The position numbers and the translations under genes were made by a program. The notes under the pieces are model-generated. The model was given only the letters and a program-made list of their open reading frames with translations. It searched no databases and was not told where the DNA came from. From the NCBI RefSeq assembly GCF_038419845.1, contig NZ_JBCAQT010000004.1:1-64000 (forward strand): a stretch of 64,000 bases of DNA. Direction: 5' to 3'. This document shows, piece after piece, positions 42,192 to 50,038 of the stretch; the stretch's first letter is position 1; each line of letters begins with the position of its first letter. Source of the stretch: Marinimicrobium sp038419845. GTDB lineage: Bacteria > Pseudomonadota > Gammaproteobacteria > Pseudomonadales > Cellvibrionaceae.

Positions 42192-44294
42192 TCAATCCGT
42201 CCCCAGACATACCCGATTGCGTCCGGAATACTTGGCCTGGTACATGGCCCGATCGGCGCGCACCAGCAGCGTTTTGAAGCTGTCGCCCCGACCCCATTCG
42301 GCTATTCCGATACTGATGGTAATGGGCTCGCCCAGGCCAAAATCGGTGTTGGCGACCCGGTCGCGCAGGCGCTCGGCAAACACGGCGGCATCTTCAAGCG
42401 GGGTATTGGGAACCAGAACCACAAACTCTTCGCCGCCCCATCGCCCCAGCTGATCGGCGTCCCGAAGCCCTCCCTGCAGGGTATTCACCAGGGTTTTCAG
42501 AACGCGATCCCCGACCTCGTGGCCATGGGTGTCATTGACCGCTTTAAAGTAATCAATATCGAACAGCAGGAGGCTGAAGGTCTGCCCGTAACGCTCGGCA
42601 TTGGCGAGCGCCATCTGCACCAGATGCTCAATGCGGTAGCGGTTCATGATCCCCGTCAACGCATCGGTATTGGCCATTTCCTGCAGGTGCTCGTTCACCT
42701 CGGCCAGCGCCTTGCGCTCGTGGCGCAGATGTTCGTTCAGACGCGCAATTTCATGGGCGGACGCGATCACCGCCAGGTCGTCACCCAGGTCCCGGATCGC
42801 CATTTCCTCGGCGGGGTGCCAGGGCTTGCTGTAACCCCGGACCTCCTCGCGCCAGCCCGCAAAGGATTGGCGTGGCGAGAGGACCCAGCGGTCGTCTTTC
42901 TTCTCAGGGGCTTTTTCCGGTTTCCCGGCCCAGTCGATCAGCTCCACTTGCTCGACCCGAAAGAACAGCAACCAGCCGCGAGCGTCCATATCAATCAGCA
43001 GAGGCATCGCCAGCAGGCCACAGGCCTCACTTTCGATGAGCGAGGCCTCCGGGTATCCGGATTCGAGCAGCGAGGTGGTGCTCCAGGGCTCGGCATCGGG
43101 CACCTGGTACTCAAGCCAGTTGCCCAGCGTGCGCAGATACTCCTCGTCCGGCACCTGGCCGTCGGCGGTGATTTCTCCCAGGTAGACCATTGCCAGCCCC
43201 TGGGCATCAAACAGCTCGCGCCAGGAGGCCGCGTACTCGAGCAGCAGGTCTCTCGGCGCCTGACGCTCCTGCACGCTGCGAGCGAGCAGCGCGCGATTTT
43301 CGTGGATGCGCTGACGGTACTGCGCTTCGCCCTCCGCCTTGATCAGGAACAGACGCTGCCCCGCCACCTGGACCAGAGTGGCGACGCTGTCGCGCGCCGA
43401 GGGCGAGAGCGCCAGCGGTTCGCGACTGTGGCAGGCCACCAGCCCCCAGAGCCCGGTTTCGGAGTAGATCGCAACCGACAGCGAAGCGCTGACGTCCATA
43501 TTGTGCATATACTCCCGATGGACAGGGGAGACCGCCCGAAGGGTGCCAGCACCAAGATCCACCGGCTGGCCCGTGTCCGGGTTGACGGTAGGAACCAGGG
43601 GCACCGGATCGGCCCGGCAATCGGCGATCATCCGCACCCGGTTACGCTCATACAGGGCGCGCACCTGGGGCGGAATATCACTGGCGGGAAAGTGATGGTT
43701 CAACAGCGAGCCCAGAGCGTCATTGCGGCTCTCGGCCAATACCTGCCCGTTCCAGCCGGCATCGAAGGCGTACACCAGGCAGCGATCGAACCCGATGATA
43801 TCCCTCACCGCTTCCACCAGCTTATCGAGCACCTGCTCTCTGGATTGGGTCTCGACCAGTTGGCCAATCCAGTCGTTCACCAGCGACAGCCAGCGATAGC
43901 GGGTGCCACCATCCAGGGGCTCCAGCTCCACGACCACGGTATCGCCGGAGCGAAAGGCAGCCACATGCAGACGGCGGGATTCGCCGGCGTAGCGGCGGGT
44001 CACGGTCAGGGCGCCGGGCAGCTGGTCGACCTCTTTGAGTCCTTTTTTCAGTCGACTCAACAGGCTTTTGCCCAGCAGCTCGTCCGGCTTTGCCTCCAGG
44101 CACTCGGCCACCGGCCGACCCAGCACCTCCCCCACATTGGCACTGACCTGCTGCACCCGGCGCAGCGACGTATCGAAGCACAGAAGAATGCCAAAGGCCT
44201 GAATCGCGCCGGGAATATGCACCGGCTCGCGCCCGCACTCGGCAAGGGCGGCGTCCATATCACGTTGGGAGTTGTCGGTCGGCTTAACGGTCAC
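42192..44294 (-). CDS. bphP: Bacteriophytochrome with active-type GGDEF domain
   Basis: About 700 residues: PAS-GAF-PHY photosensor, then a C-terminal diguanylate cyclase. Cys20 in AECGREPVHIPG is the biliverdin ligand. The GAF has FPASDIPPQVR and SPVHREYMHNM; the PHY tongue has SPRQSFAGWREEV. The cyclase has RWGGEEFVVLV with an RDAD inhibitory site five residues before GGEEF, so red/far-red light should control c-di-GMP synthesis. The start is uncertain: GTG 44294 follows AGGTGGA and overlaps the bphO stop, which places the Cys at a normal position; longer in-frame starts exist to 44354. Confidence 0.93.
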   Translation of the reverse strand: MTVKPTDNSQRDMDAALAECGREPVHIPGAIQAFGILLCFDTSLRRVQQVSANVGEVLGRPVAECLEAKPDELLGKSLLSRLKKGLKEVDQLPGALTVTRRYAGESRRLHVAAFRSGDTVVVELEPLDGGTRYRWLSLVNDWIGQLVETQSREQVLDKLVEAVRDIIGFDRCLVYAFDAGWNGQVLAESRNDALGSLLNHHFPASDIPPQVRALYERNRVRMIADCRADPVPLVPTVNPDTGQPVDLGAGTLRAVSPVHREYMHNMDVSASLSVAIYSETGLWGLVACHSREPLALSPSARDSVATLVQVAGQRLFLIKAEGEAQYRQRIHENRALLARSVQERQAPRDLLLEYAASWRELFDAQGLAMVYLGEITADGQVPDEEYLRTLGNWLEYQVPDAEPWSTTSLLESGYPEASLIESEACGLLAMPLLIDMDARGWLLFFRVEQVELIDWAGKPEKAPEKKDDRWVLSPRQSFAGWREEVRGYSKPWHPAEEMAIRDLGDDLAVIASAHEIARLNEHLRHERKALAEVNEHLQEMANTDALTGIMNRYRIEHLVQMALANAERYGQTFSLLLFDIDYFKAVNDTHGHEVGDRVLKTLVNTLQGGLRDADQLGRWGGEEFVVLVPNTPLEDAAVFAERLRDRVANTDFGLGEPITISIGIAEWGRGDSFKTLLVRADRAMYQAKYSGRNRVCLGTD

Positions 44295-44946
44295 TCTGTT
44301 CCACCTGCCAGTGGTCAAGATGGGCATGGAGCCCGGAAAAGGTCGCGCGCGCACCGCTCAGGGTCGCGTTTTGATCCAGGTGTGGTTCGATCCGCGACAA
44401 CCAGTCTCGAAAGTGCGACCAGCTGTCGAGCTGTCCATGAAGATTGAAGTAACGTGCGCCCCAATGCCCGGACAACCCGAGCGCCCGGTGCAGCCGCGGG
44501 CCAATCACCCGCCCGCCCTGGGTCGCCCCCTCAAGGACGTACAGTACCCCCGGGACGGTTTCGATCGTCACGTTCACCGGCACTTCGCCGCCGGGCTCTG
44601 GCAAGAAGTCGCAACCCAGGTCCGCCAGATCCGCCTGCAACAGGGGCAACCGCGGCCGGTAGCGATAGACTGAGGGGAAGCGGGAGTGCCAATGGTCCAG
44701 AGCCGCGCTCAGCCTCGGCTCCAGACGCCGGTAAAAGGCCGCAAACGCCTGCAGCAGCTGCACATAACGGTCCGGACTGAGGGTCGGATCCAGCAGCCCG
44801 CTCACCAGAGGCTGCGCCTCCAGCGCCCCGTGCGCGTCCCGGGTACCGAGACGCAGCGATTGCAGCAGGCTCGCGTCTGAATTCCGGGATGAACCCGGTC
44901 TGGTCGCATCAAAGCTCGTCGTGGCATTTGGCGCGTATTCTAACAT
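44284..44946 (-). CDS. bphO: Biliverdin-producing haem oxygenase BphO
   Basis: 220 residues. It cleaves haem to biliverdin, the chromophore for the adjacent phytochrome. The proximal haem ligand is probably His39 (GTRDAHGALE); the distal helix is LYVLEGATQGGRVIG. ATG 44946 has GGGGGAGAG upstream. The stop lies inside the start region of bphP, so the pair is translationally linked. Confidence 0.9.
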   Translation of the reverse strand: MLEYAPNATTSFDATRPGSSRNSDASLLQSLRLGTRDAHGALEAQPLVSGLLDPTLSPDRYVQLLQAFAAFYRRLEPRLSAALDHWHSRFPSVYRYRPRLPLLQADLADLGCDFLPEPGGEVPVNVTIETVPGVLYVLEGATQGGRVIGPRLHRALGLSGHWGARYFNLHGQLDSWSHFRDWLSRIEPHLDQNATLSGARATFSGLHAHLDHWQVEQSDR

Positions 44947-45022
44947 AGATCAAGCTCTCCCCCTTTGACGACCGTTACCGTTAGAATAGCCGCTTTCCAT
45001 GGCCCTGTGAGGAATCTTTGTA

Positions 45023-45946
45023 ATGCCGCGCTTTACCCTGAACCTGCTGCACCCGCGTTACTGGCTTACCTGGGTGGGTTTCGGGCTCTGGTGGCTGCTC
45101 GCTCAGCTGCCCTACCGCTGGCAGATGGCTCTGGGCCGGGCTCTGGGGCGACTGGTCTGGCGCCTGGCCAAAAGCCGGCGCCACACGGCGATGCGCAACC
45201 TGGCCCTGTGCTTTCCGGAAAAATCGGTCGAAGAACAGCGTGCCATGGCCCGCGCCACCGTCAGCTCCACCGCACAGGCCCTGTTTGAAACCGGTATTTC
45301 CTGGTTCTGGCCCGACTGGCGGCTGCGCCGGCTGTTCACCATTGAGGGGCTGGAGCACCTGAAAGCCGCGCAGAGCGAGGGCCAGGGTGTGGTGCTGCTG
45401 GCCATGCACGTCACTCACCTGGACCTGGGTGGCAACCTGCTGTGCATGAGTCACTCCATCGATGCACTCTACCGGCCGCACGACAACCCGGTATACGATT
45501 TCTTTCAGGTCAGGGGACGCAGCCGCCGGAGCGATGACACTGTCATTATCGATCGGGAGGACATGCGCCTGATGATCAAACGGCTGCGTCGGGGCCGGGT
45601 TATCTGGTACGCCCCGGATCAGGATTACGGCCCGCGCCGACCGCATGTATTCGCGCCTTTTTTCGGGGTGCCGGCGGCCACGATCACGGCCACCTCCAAG
45701 CTGGTGCAGATGGGGCGCGCCCGGATCATTCCGTTTACCCATTTCCGTCGGGATGACGGCTCCGGCTACGACGTGAAAGTCTACCCCCCTCTGGAGAACT
45801 TCCCCGAGGGGGACGACCATCGCGATGCCGAGCGCATCAACCGCGTGCTCGAGGAGCTGATCCGCAAGCACCCGGAACAGTACATGTGGGTGCACCGGCG
45901 TTTCAAGACCCGTCCGGAGGGCGAGAACAGCCTGTACTCACGTTAG
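45023..45946 (+). CDS. lpxL: Lipid A late acyltransferase (LpxL/HtrB family)
   Basis: 307 residues with an N-terminal membrane segment (about 15-32) and the catalytic HxxxxD motif in AMHVTHLDLGG; YAPDQDYG and the FGVPAATITATSKL substrate segment follow. It adds a secondary acyl chain to Kdo2-lipid IVA at the inner membrane. LpxL versus LpxM/LpxP specificity cannot be decided from the sequence alone. ATG 45023. Confidence 0.9.
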   Translation: MPRFTLNLLHPRYWLTWVGFGLWWLLAQLPYRWQMALGRALGRLVWRLAKSRRHTAMRNLALCFPEKSVEEQRAMARATVSSTAQALFETGISWFWPDWRLRRLFTIEGLEHLKAAQSEGQGVVLLAMHVTHLDLGGNLLCMSHSIDALYRPHDNPVYDFFQVRGRSRRSDDTVIIDREDMRLMIKRLRRGRVIWYAPDQDYGPRRPHVFAPFFGVPAATITATSKLVQMGRARIIPFTHFRRDDGSGYDVKVYPPLENFPEGDDHRDAERINRVLEELIRKHPEQYMWVHRRFKTRPEGENSLYSR

Positions 45947-45959
45947 AAGAAGCGCCCCC

Positions 45960-46964
45960 TTACAAGCGACTCAACACAGCCTGCGTGAACTCCTCTGTAC
46001 CATGAGAGCCACCTAAATCGCGAGTTGTTCGATCACCGGACTTGATGGTATCGCGCAGCGCAGCTAGCACGCGTTCTGCCTTCTCAAGTTCTCCGAGGTA
46101 CTGCAACATCTGCACCGCCGCGAGAATCATTGAGGTGGGGTTGGCGATATCCTTTCCCGCAATGTCCGGAGCACTCCCATGGACCGCCTCGAAGATTGCA
46201 TAGTCCTTACCAATGTTAGCGCCGGGAACCAAACCCAAACCTCCGACCAAACCGGCGCACAGATCAGAAATAATGTCACCAAACAAATTGGTCGTTAATA
46301 TCACATCAAATTGCTCGGGGTTCATCACCAACTGCATGCAGGTGTTGTCGACAATCATCTCCTGAGTTTCAATGTCAGAGTAAGCCTCAGCCACCTCCCT
46401 TGCCGTGCGCAAGAACAACCCGGATGTGGATTTTAGAATGTTGGCCTTATGGACTATCGTTACTTTTTTGCGCCCCTCTTTCCGCGCCAGCTCATAGGCA
46501 AACGTCGCTATTTTACGCGCTCCATCGCGAGTGATCCGACTGGTTGCCTCGGCCACCTCGCCGTCGTCCGAAAGCTGTTGACCAATACCTGAGTACATCC
46601 CCTCAGTATTCTCTCGCACTGTAATGATATCGACGTTCTCATATCGAGCCGCAGTCCCTTCAAACGATAGCGCAGGGCGGACATTGGCGTACAAGTTAAA
46701 CATTTGACGCAAGCTGACATTCACTGAGGTAAACCCAGTTCCAATAGGGGTCGTTAGGGGGCCTTTCAGGACGATCTTGTGTTTTTCAATCGCATTAATT
46801 GTCGCCTCCGGAATCAGACTCCCTCGTTTTTCCAGTGCGGTGGCGCCCGCATCCGCAAAGACGTAGGTGTAGTCACACCCAACCTTTTCCAGAACCTGAA
46901 TGGCGGCAGCCACAACACTGGGGCCAATACCATCACCTTCGATAACCGTAATAACTTTAGGCAT
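45960..46964 (-). CDS. NAD-type isocitrate dehydrogenase-like decarboxylating dehydrogenase
   Basis: 334 residues of the isocitrate/isopropylmalate dehydrogenase family. The substrate segment TSVNVSLRQMFNLYANVRP (Ser/Asn/Arg pattern of isocitrate enzymes) and VRENTEGMYSGI favour isocitrate. The metal site is NLFGDIISDLCAGLVGGLG and the coenzyme loop HGSAPDIAGKDIANPTS. Homoisocitrate or another 2-hydroxy-diacid remains possible. ATG 46964 has AAGGA upstream. The codons are visibly more AT-rich than in lpxL or parE. It is the last gene after the SulP transporter and the 76-residue protein. Confidence 0.85.
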   Translation of the reverse strand: MPKVITVIEGDGIGPSVVAAAIQVLEKVGCDYTYVFADAGATALEKRGSLIPEATINAIEKHKIVLKGPLTTPIGTGFTSVNVSLRQMFNLYANVRPALSFEGTAARYENVDIITVRENTEGMYSGIGQQLSDDGEVAEATSRITRDGARKIATFAYELARKEGRKKVTIVHKANILKSTSGLFLRTAREVAEAYSDIETQEMIVDNTCMQLVMNPEQFDVILTTNLFGDIISDLCAGLVGGLGLVPGANIGKDYAIFEAVHGSAPDIAGKDIANPTSMILAAVQMLQYLGELEKAERVLAALRDTIKSGDRTTRDLGGSHGTEEFTQAVLSRL

Positions 46965-47006
46965 AACGTTTTTCCTTCAGCTGCTCTGACGCCTGTTAAA
47001 GTCTAT

Positions 47007-47237
47007 TCAGAGCGAAAAATGTACATTCCTGACGCCAAGATCCTTCAATACTAAAAGGATCCTGTTGGCATCTTTTGAGCCGACAATGGATTCATCGTCG
47101 TTTATCAATAAATAGCTTCCTCCCGATGGCTCGCGAGCCCAGACGATCCACTCTGAAAAATCGCTGGGGTTGGGCATGACATCAAAAATGATAACCTCAT
47201 CGGCTAACAATTTTTCTTTTACAGTGGATAATTTCAT
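47007..47237 (-). CDS. 76-residue protein of unknown function
   Basis: Opens MKLSTVKEKLLADEVIIFDV and has an alternating beta/alpha look, with SGGSYLLINDDESIV in the middle and VLKDLGVRNVHFSL at the end. No family is recognised. It lies 21 bp after the SulP gene and 42 bp before the dehydrogenase gene on the same strand, so it is probably co-transcribed. GAGAG precedes ATG 47237. Confidence 0.65.
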   Translation of the reverse strand: MKLSTVKEKLLADEVIIFDVMPNPSDFSEWIVWAREPSGGSYLLINDDESIVGSKDANRILLVLKDLGVRNVHFSL

Positions 47238-47258
47238 AAGAGTCTCTCAGCCATGAAA

Positions 47259-48974
47259 TCAAAGGCCCCGTATTGCCTCGTTAAGGTTTCGATGTATGCG
47301 GAACGCACCTGCCACGGGTTCAACACCGGCCCTAACGAGCGTTTTCATTGGCTGAAAGTGCACATCGGTCAATATGAGTTCCGCACCTGTCGTCCTACAG
47401 TGCGCTATTAGCTTGGTCAACGCGGACACTCCACCGGCGTCGAGCACAGTGACTTGGTCCAAGTGGAGAATGATGGTTCTATTCTTCTCGCAGTATTGGG
47501 TCAGCTCTCCAAAAATTTTGTCGGCTGCAGCAAAAAACAGTGGACCGGTAATTTTGAAAATACGGCAGGAGAGTGGCAGGTTTTCGACCGGGTAATCCGG
47601 GTTTCCGGAGATCTCGACAACACGGGTCATTTCCGCTATCTGCTTCATAAATAGAATGGCCGCGAGTACGATGCCGGCCGTAATCGCAATCACCATGTCA
47701 AAAAGCACGGTGAGCGAAAAGCAGCATAAGAAAACCCAGCGGTCACTCGACTGCGATGTTTTCAGCATATGAACGCTTTTGGGCGCTTCACTCATGTTCC
47801 AGGCAACCACCACCAACAGGGCCGCCATACCCGCCATGGGTAAATACCCCAACAACGGTGCCAGCGCAACGAGTCCAAGCACGACCACCAAAGCATGGAC
47901 TGCGGCCGCCACCGGCGATTGGGCGCCCGCTTTGAAGTTGGCGGCGGAGCGAGCGATTGCCGCCGTCGCGGTAATGCCGCCAAAGAAGGGAACAACCACA
48001 TTGCCGATGCCCTGCCCGAGGAGTTCGCTATTGGCGCTGTGTCGTTTACCGCTCATACCATCCAGCACGACGGCGCATAACAGCGACTCGATGGCGCCGA
48101 GCATGGCAATAGCAAAGGCGGCCGGCAGCAGGTCTCTCAGCAAGTCCCAGCTAAACACCAAACGGGCTCCGTCAGCTCCCGGCTGATTCCAGGGCCACTG
48201 AAAGCTTGGCAGGATGGGCGGAATGCCTTGGCCACTAGTGCCGTCGGCCAGGGTATAGCTGAATCTTGAGTCGATGGTGTCGACGGAGAAGCCCGTCTTG
48301 TTTAAAACCAACGCCGCTAAGGCGCCCAGGATCACAGCGGGCAGATGGGCGGGCACCGCGGTTTTCAACCGGGGCCAGAGGACCATCACCGCCAGTGTCA
48401 GCAGTGCCACAACAACGCTAGGCCAGTGTGCGAGACCCGCCGACTGGGCGAGCAGAATGATTTTGTCGAGGTAATGCTCAGGCATGGTCGCGATCGGCAG
48501 CCCGAAGAAATCCTTGATCTGGAGTGTTGCTATCACCACGGCGATCCCGCCGGTAAAGCCCAGCGTGACGGGTTCGGGGATATATTCGATCAACCGCCCG
48601 AGACGTAACAGCGCCATAACGATCAGCATGCAGCCGGCGAGCAGCCCGGCAAGGAGTAAGCCGCCCAGGCCGTACTGCTGGGTGATCGGGTAAAGAATCA
48701 CCACAAAAGCGGCCGTGGGGCCGGAAACACTGAAGCGCGAGCCACCCGTCAATGCGATGACAAACCCTGCGATAGCGGCCGTGTAGAGGCCGTACTGCGG
48801 CGCCACACCACTCGCTATTGCCAGCGCCATCGCCAGCGGGATGGCGATCACCCCCACCGTCAAACCCGCCAACAGATCCCCTTTGAAGCGCTGCCTGGTG
48901 TAGGGGGTGTTCAAGCAGCTCTCGCGAAGGGCATGACTGATACGCAAGGAAAACAAATGGGCTCTGTGCGGCAC
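47259..48974 (-). CDS. SulP-family anion transporter with STAS domain
   Basis: 571 residues. About 14 membrane segments carry the SulP signatures GDLLAGLTVGVIAIPLAMALAIASG, the GPTAAFVVIL region, and GIGNVVVPFFGGITATAAIARSAAN. The C-terminal STAS domain (about 450-565) has TIILHLDQVTVLDAGGVSAL. Substrates in this family are sulfate, bicarbonate or C4-dicarboxylates (DauA type); the neighbouring isocitrate dehydrogenase-like gene hints at a carboxylate. GTG 48974 has AGGAGGAG upstream. Confidence 0.9.
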   Translation of the reverse strand: MPHRAHLFSLRISHALRESCLNTPYTRQRFKGDLLAGLTVGVIAIPLAMALAIASGVAPQYGLYTAAIAGFVIALTGGSRFSVSGPTAAFVVILYPITQQYGLGGLLLAGLLAGCMLIVMALLRLGRLIEYIPEPVTLGFTGGIAVVIATLQIKDFFGLPIATMPEHYLDKIILLAQSAGLAHWPSVVVALLTLAVMVLWPRLKTAVPAHLPAVILGALAALVLNKTGFSVDTIDSRFSYTLADGTSGQGIPPILPSFQWPWNQPGADGARLVFSWDLLRDLLPAAFAIAMLGAIESLLCAVVLDGMSGKRHSANSELLGQGIGNVVVPFFGGITATAAIARSAANFKAGAQSPVAAAVHALVVVLGLVALAPLLGYLPMAGMAALLVVVAWNMSEAPKSVHMLKTSQSSDRWVFLCCFSLTVLFDMVIAITAGIVLAAILFMKQIAEMTRVVEISGNPDYPVENLPLSCRIFKITGPLFFAAADKIFGELTQYCEKNRTIILHLDQVTVLDAGGVSALTKLIAHCRTTGAELILTDVHFQPMKTLVRAGVEPVAGAFRIHRNLNEAIRGL

Positions 48975-49201
48975 TCGAGGGATCTCCTCCTAGCCATTAT
49001 GGACAGTGTGGGAATGTTAACAGAGATATACCATTATTAACATACCATTCTAACAATGTTATACTTCGATTATTGAGACTCTGCAGGTATGCTTAACCTC
49101 AAGGGACAGGCCAGAATGAGTCGCTAACCCCGAAACAGTTGGCGCCCTCAAAGCTGATTGTCCTACTGATTGAGCGATACAGACTGAAAGAGACAGATGC
49201 T
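48975..49201. promoter_or_regulatory. Divergent AT-rich region between SulP and RHH genes
   Basis: About 227 bp. AT-rich 49015-49075 holds a taacat/atgtta inverted repeat (about 49038-49061) that could be an operator, for example for the small RHH protein. No gene is seen. Confidence 0.35.
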
Positions 49202-49387
49202 ATGGAACAAAAGACAGCGCGTTTGACGGTACTAATTGACCCCACAAAGAAGGCTGCCTTCGAGGAGCTGTGTGCTACTCAGGACGTAACGCCCTCGCAG
49301 GTTGTGCGCAAAATGATTCGGGAGTACCTCGACAAGCACGGAGTTAGCTATGCGAATCAGCCGCAGTTTCCCGCTGATGGCACATGA
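49202..49387 (+). CDS. Small ribbon-helix-helix regulator-like protein
   Basis: 61 residues: a beta strand (ARLTVLIDPTKKAAFEELC), then helix-turn-helix TPSQVVRKMIREYLDKHG, typical of CopG/Arc-type RHH DNA-binding proteins. ATG 49202 begins the domain; the longer frame from 49139 is unsupported. There is no toxin partner directly downstream, but a CBS gene follows 77 bp later. Confidence 0.7.
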   Translation: MEQKTARLTVLIDPTKKAAFEELCATQDVTPSQVVRKMIREYLDKHGVSYANQPQFPADGT

Positions 49388-49464
49388 CGACCGAAGAGTT
49401 CGACGCTCATAACAGGCGTTGCTTACGACTGGGTCGTGATATTTTTAAACAGGAGGTATAGATA

Positions 49465-50025
49465 ATGAAAAAGCTGGCGTTATGTAATGCCGATGTTACC
49501 AGTGAACTGGCGTGGCCGGAGTCTGGCGAGGAGACTACGGTAGAATCTCCGGCACTTGACGTGTTTACCGATTTCACCACCACAAAGCCGCTGATTATCG
49601 AGGCGAACACCAGCGCAGTCGATGCGGATAAGCTGATGCAAAAGGCCCACGTACGCCTAAAGATCGTTGTGGATGAAGACAAACGTTTTTTGGGAATTGT
49701 CAGCTTTCAGGATATAAGCGCCCAGGAAATGATGATAAAAGTATCTGAAGGTCATAAGCGGGAGGATCTTTCCGTCGGGGATTTCATGCATCCAAGACAT
49801 CAACTGAAGGGACTGACATACACCGAGCTGTCGACGGCATCAATAAGAAAGGTCATAAACGCACTTAAAGATAGCCGCCAGCAGCACTGTGTTGTCGTTG
49901 ACGATGATCGACGCCGACTGAGGGGCATTATCTCCGCCAGCGACTTAGCAAGAAAATTACGATTGCCGCTGGACATACATAACGAATCGAATTTTTCTCA
50001 AATTTACAAAGCCATCATGCACTAA
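49465..50025 (+). CDS. CBS-domain protein
   Basis: 186 residues. A first CBS-like unit (about 45-95: KPLIIEANTSAVDADKLMQ... LKIVVDEDKRFLGIVSFQDI) and a second (about 105-175: VGDFMHPRHQLKGLTYTEL... QHCVVVDDDRRRLRGIISASDLARKL). It probably senses an adenine nucleotide and controls a partner. ATG 49465 has AGGAGG. It converges on parE with 13 bp between. Confidence 0.82.
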   Translation: MKKLALCNADVTSELAWPESGEETTVESPALDVFTDFTTTKPLIIEANTSAVDADKLMQKAHVRLKIVVDEDKRFLGIVSFQDISAQEMMIKVSEGHKREDLSVGDFMHPRHQLKGLTYTELSTASIRKVINALKDSRQQHCVVVDDDRRRLRGIISASDLARKLRLPLDIHNESNFSQIYKAIMH

Positions 50026-50038
50026 CGTTTTGCCTAAA

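Noticed and set aside
49139..49201. N-terminal extension of the RHH protein
   Set aside because: ATG 49202 starts at the RHH strand; the extension lacks family character.
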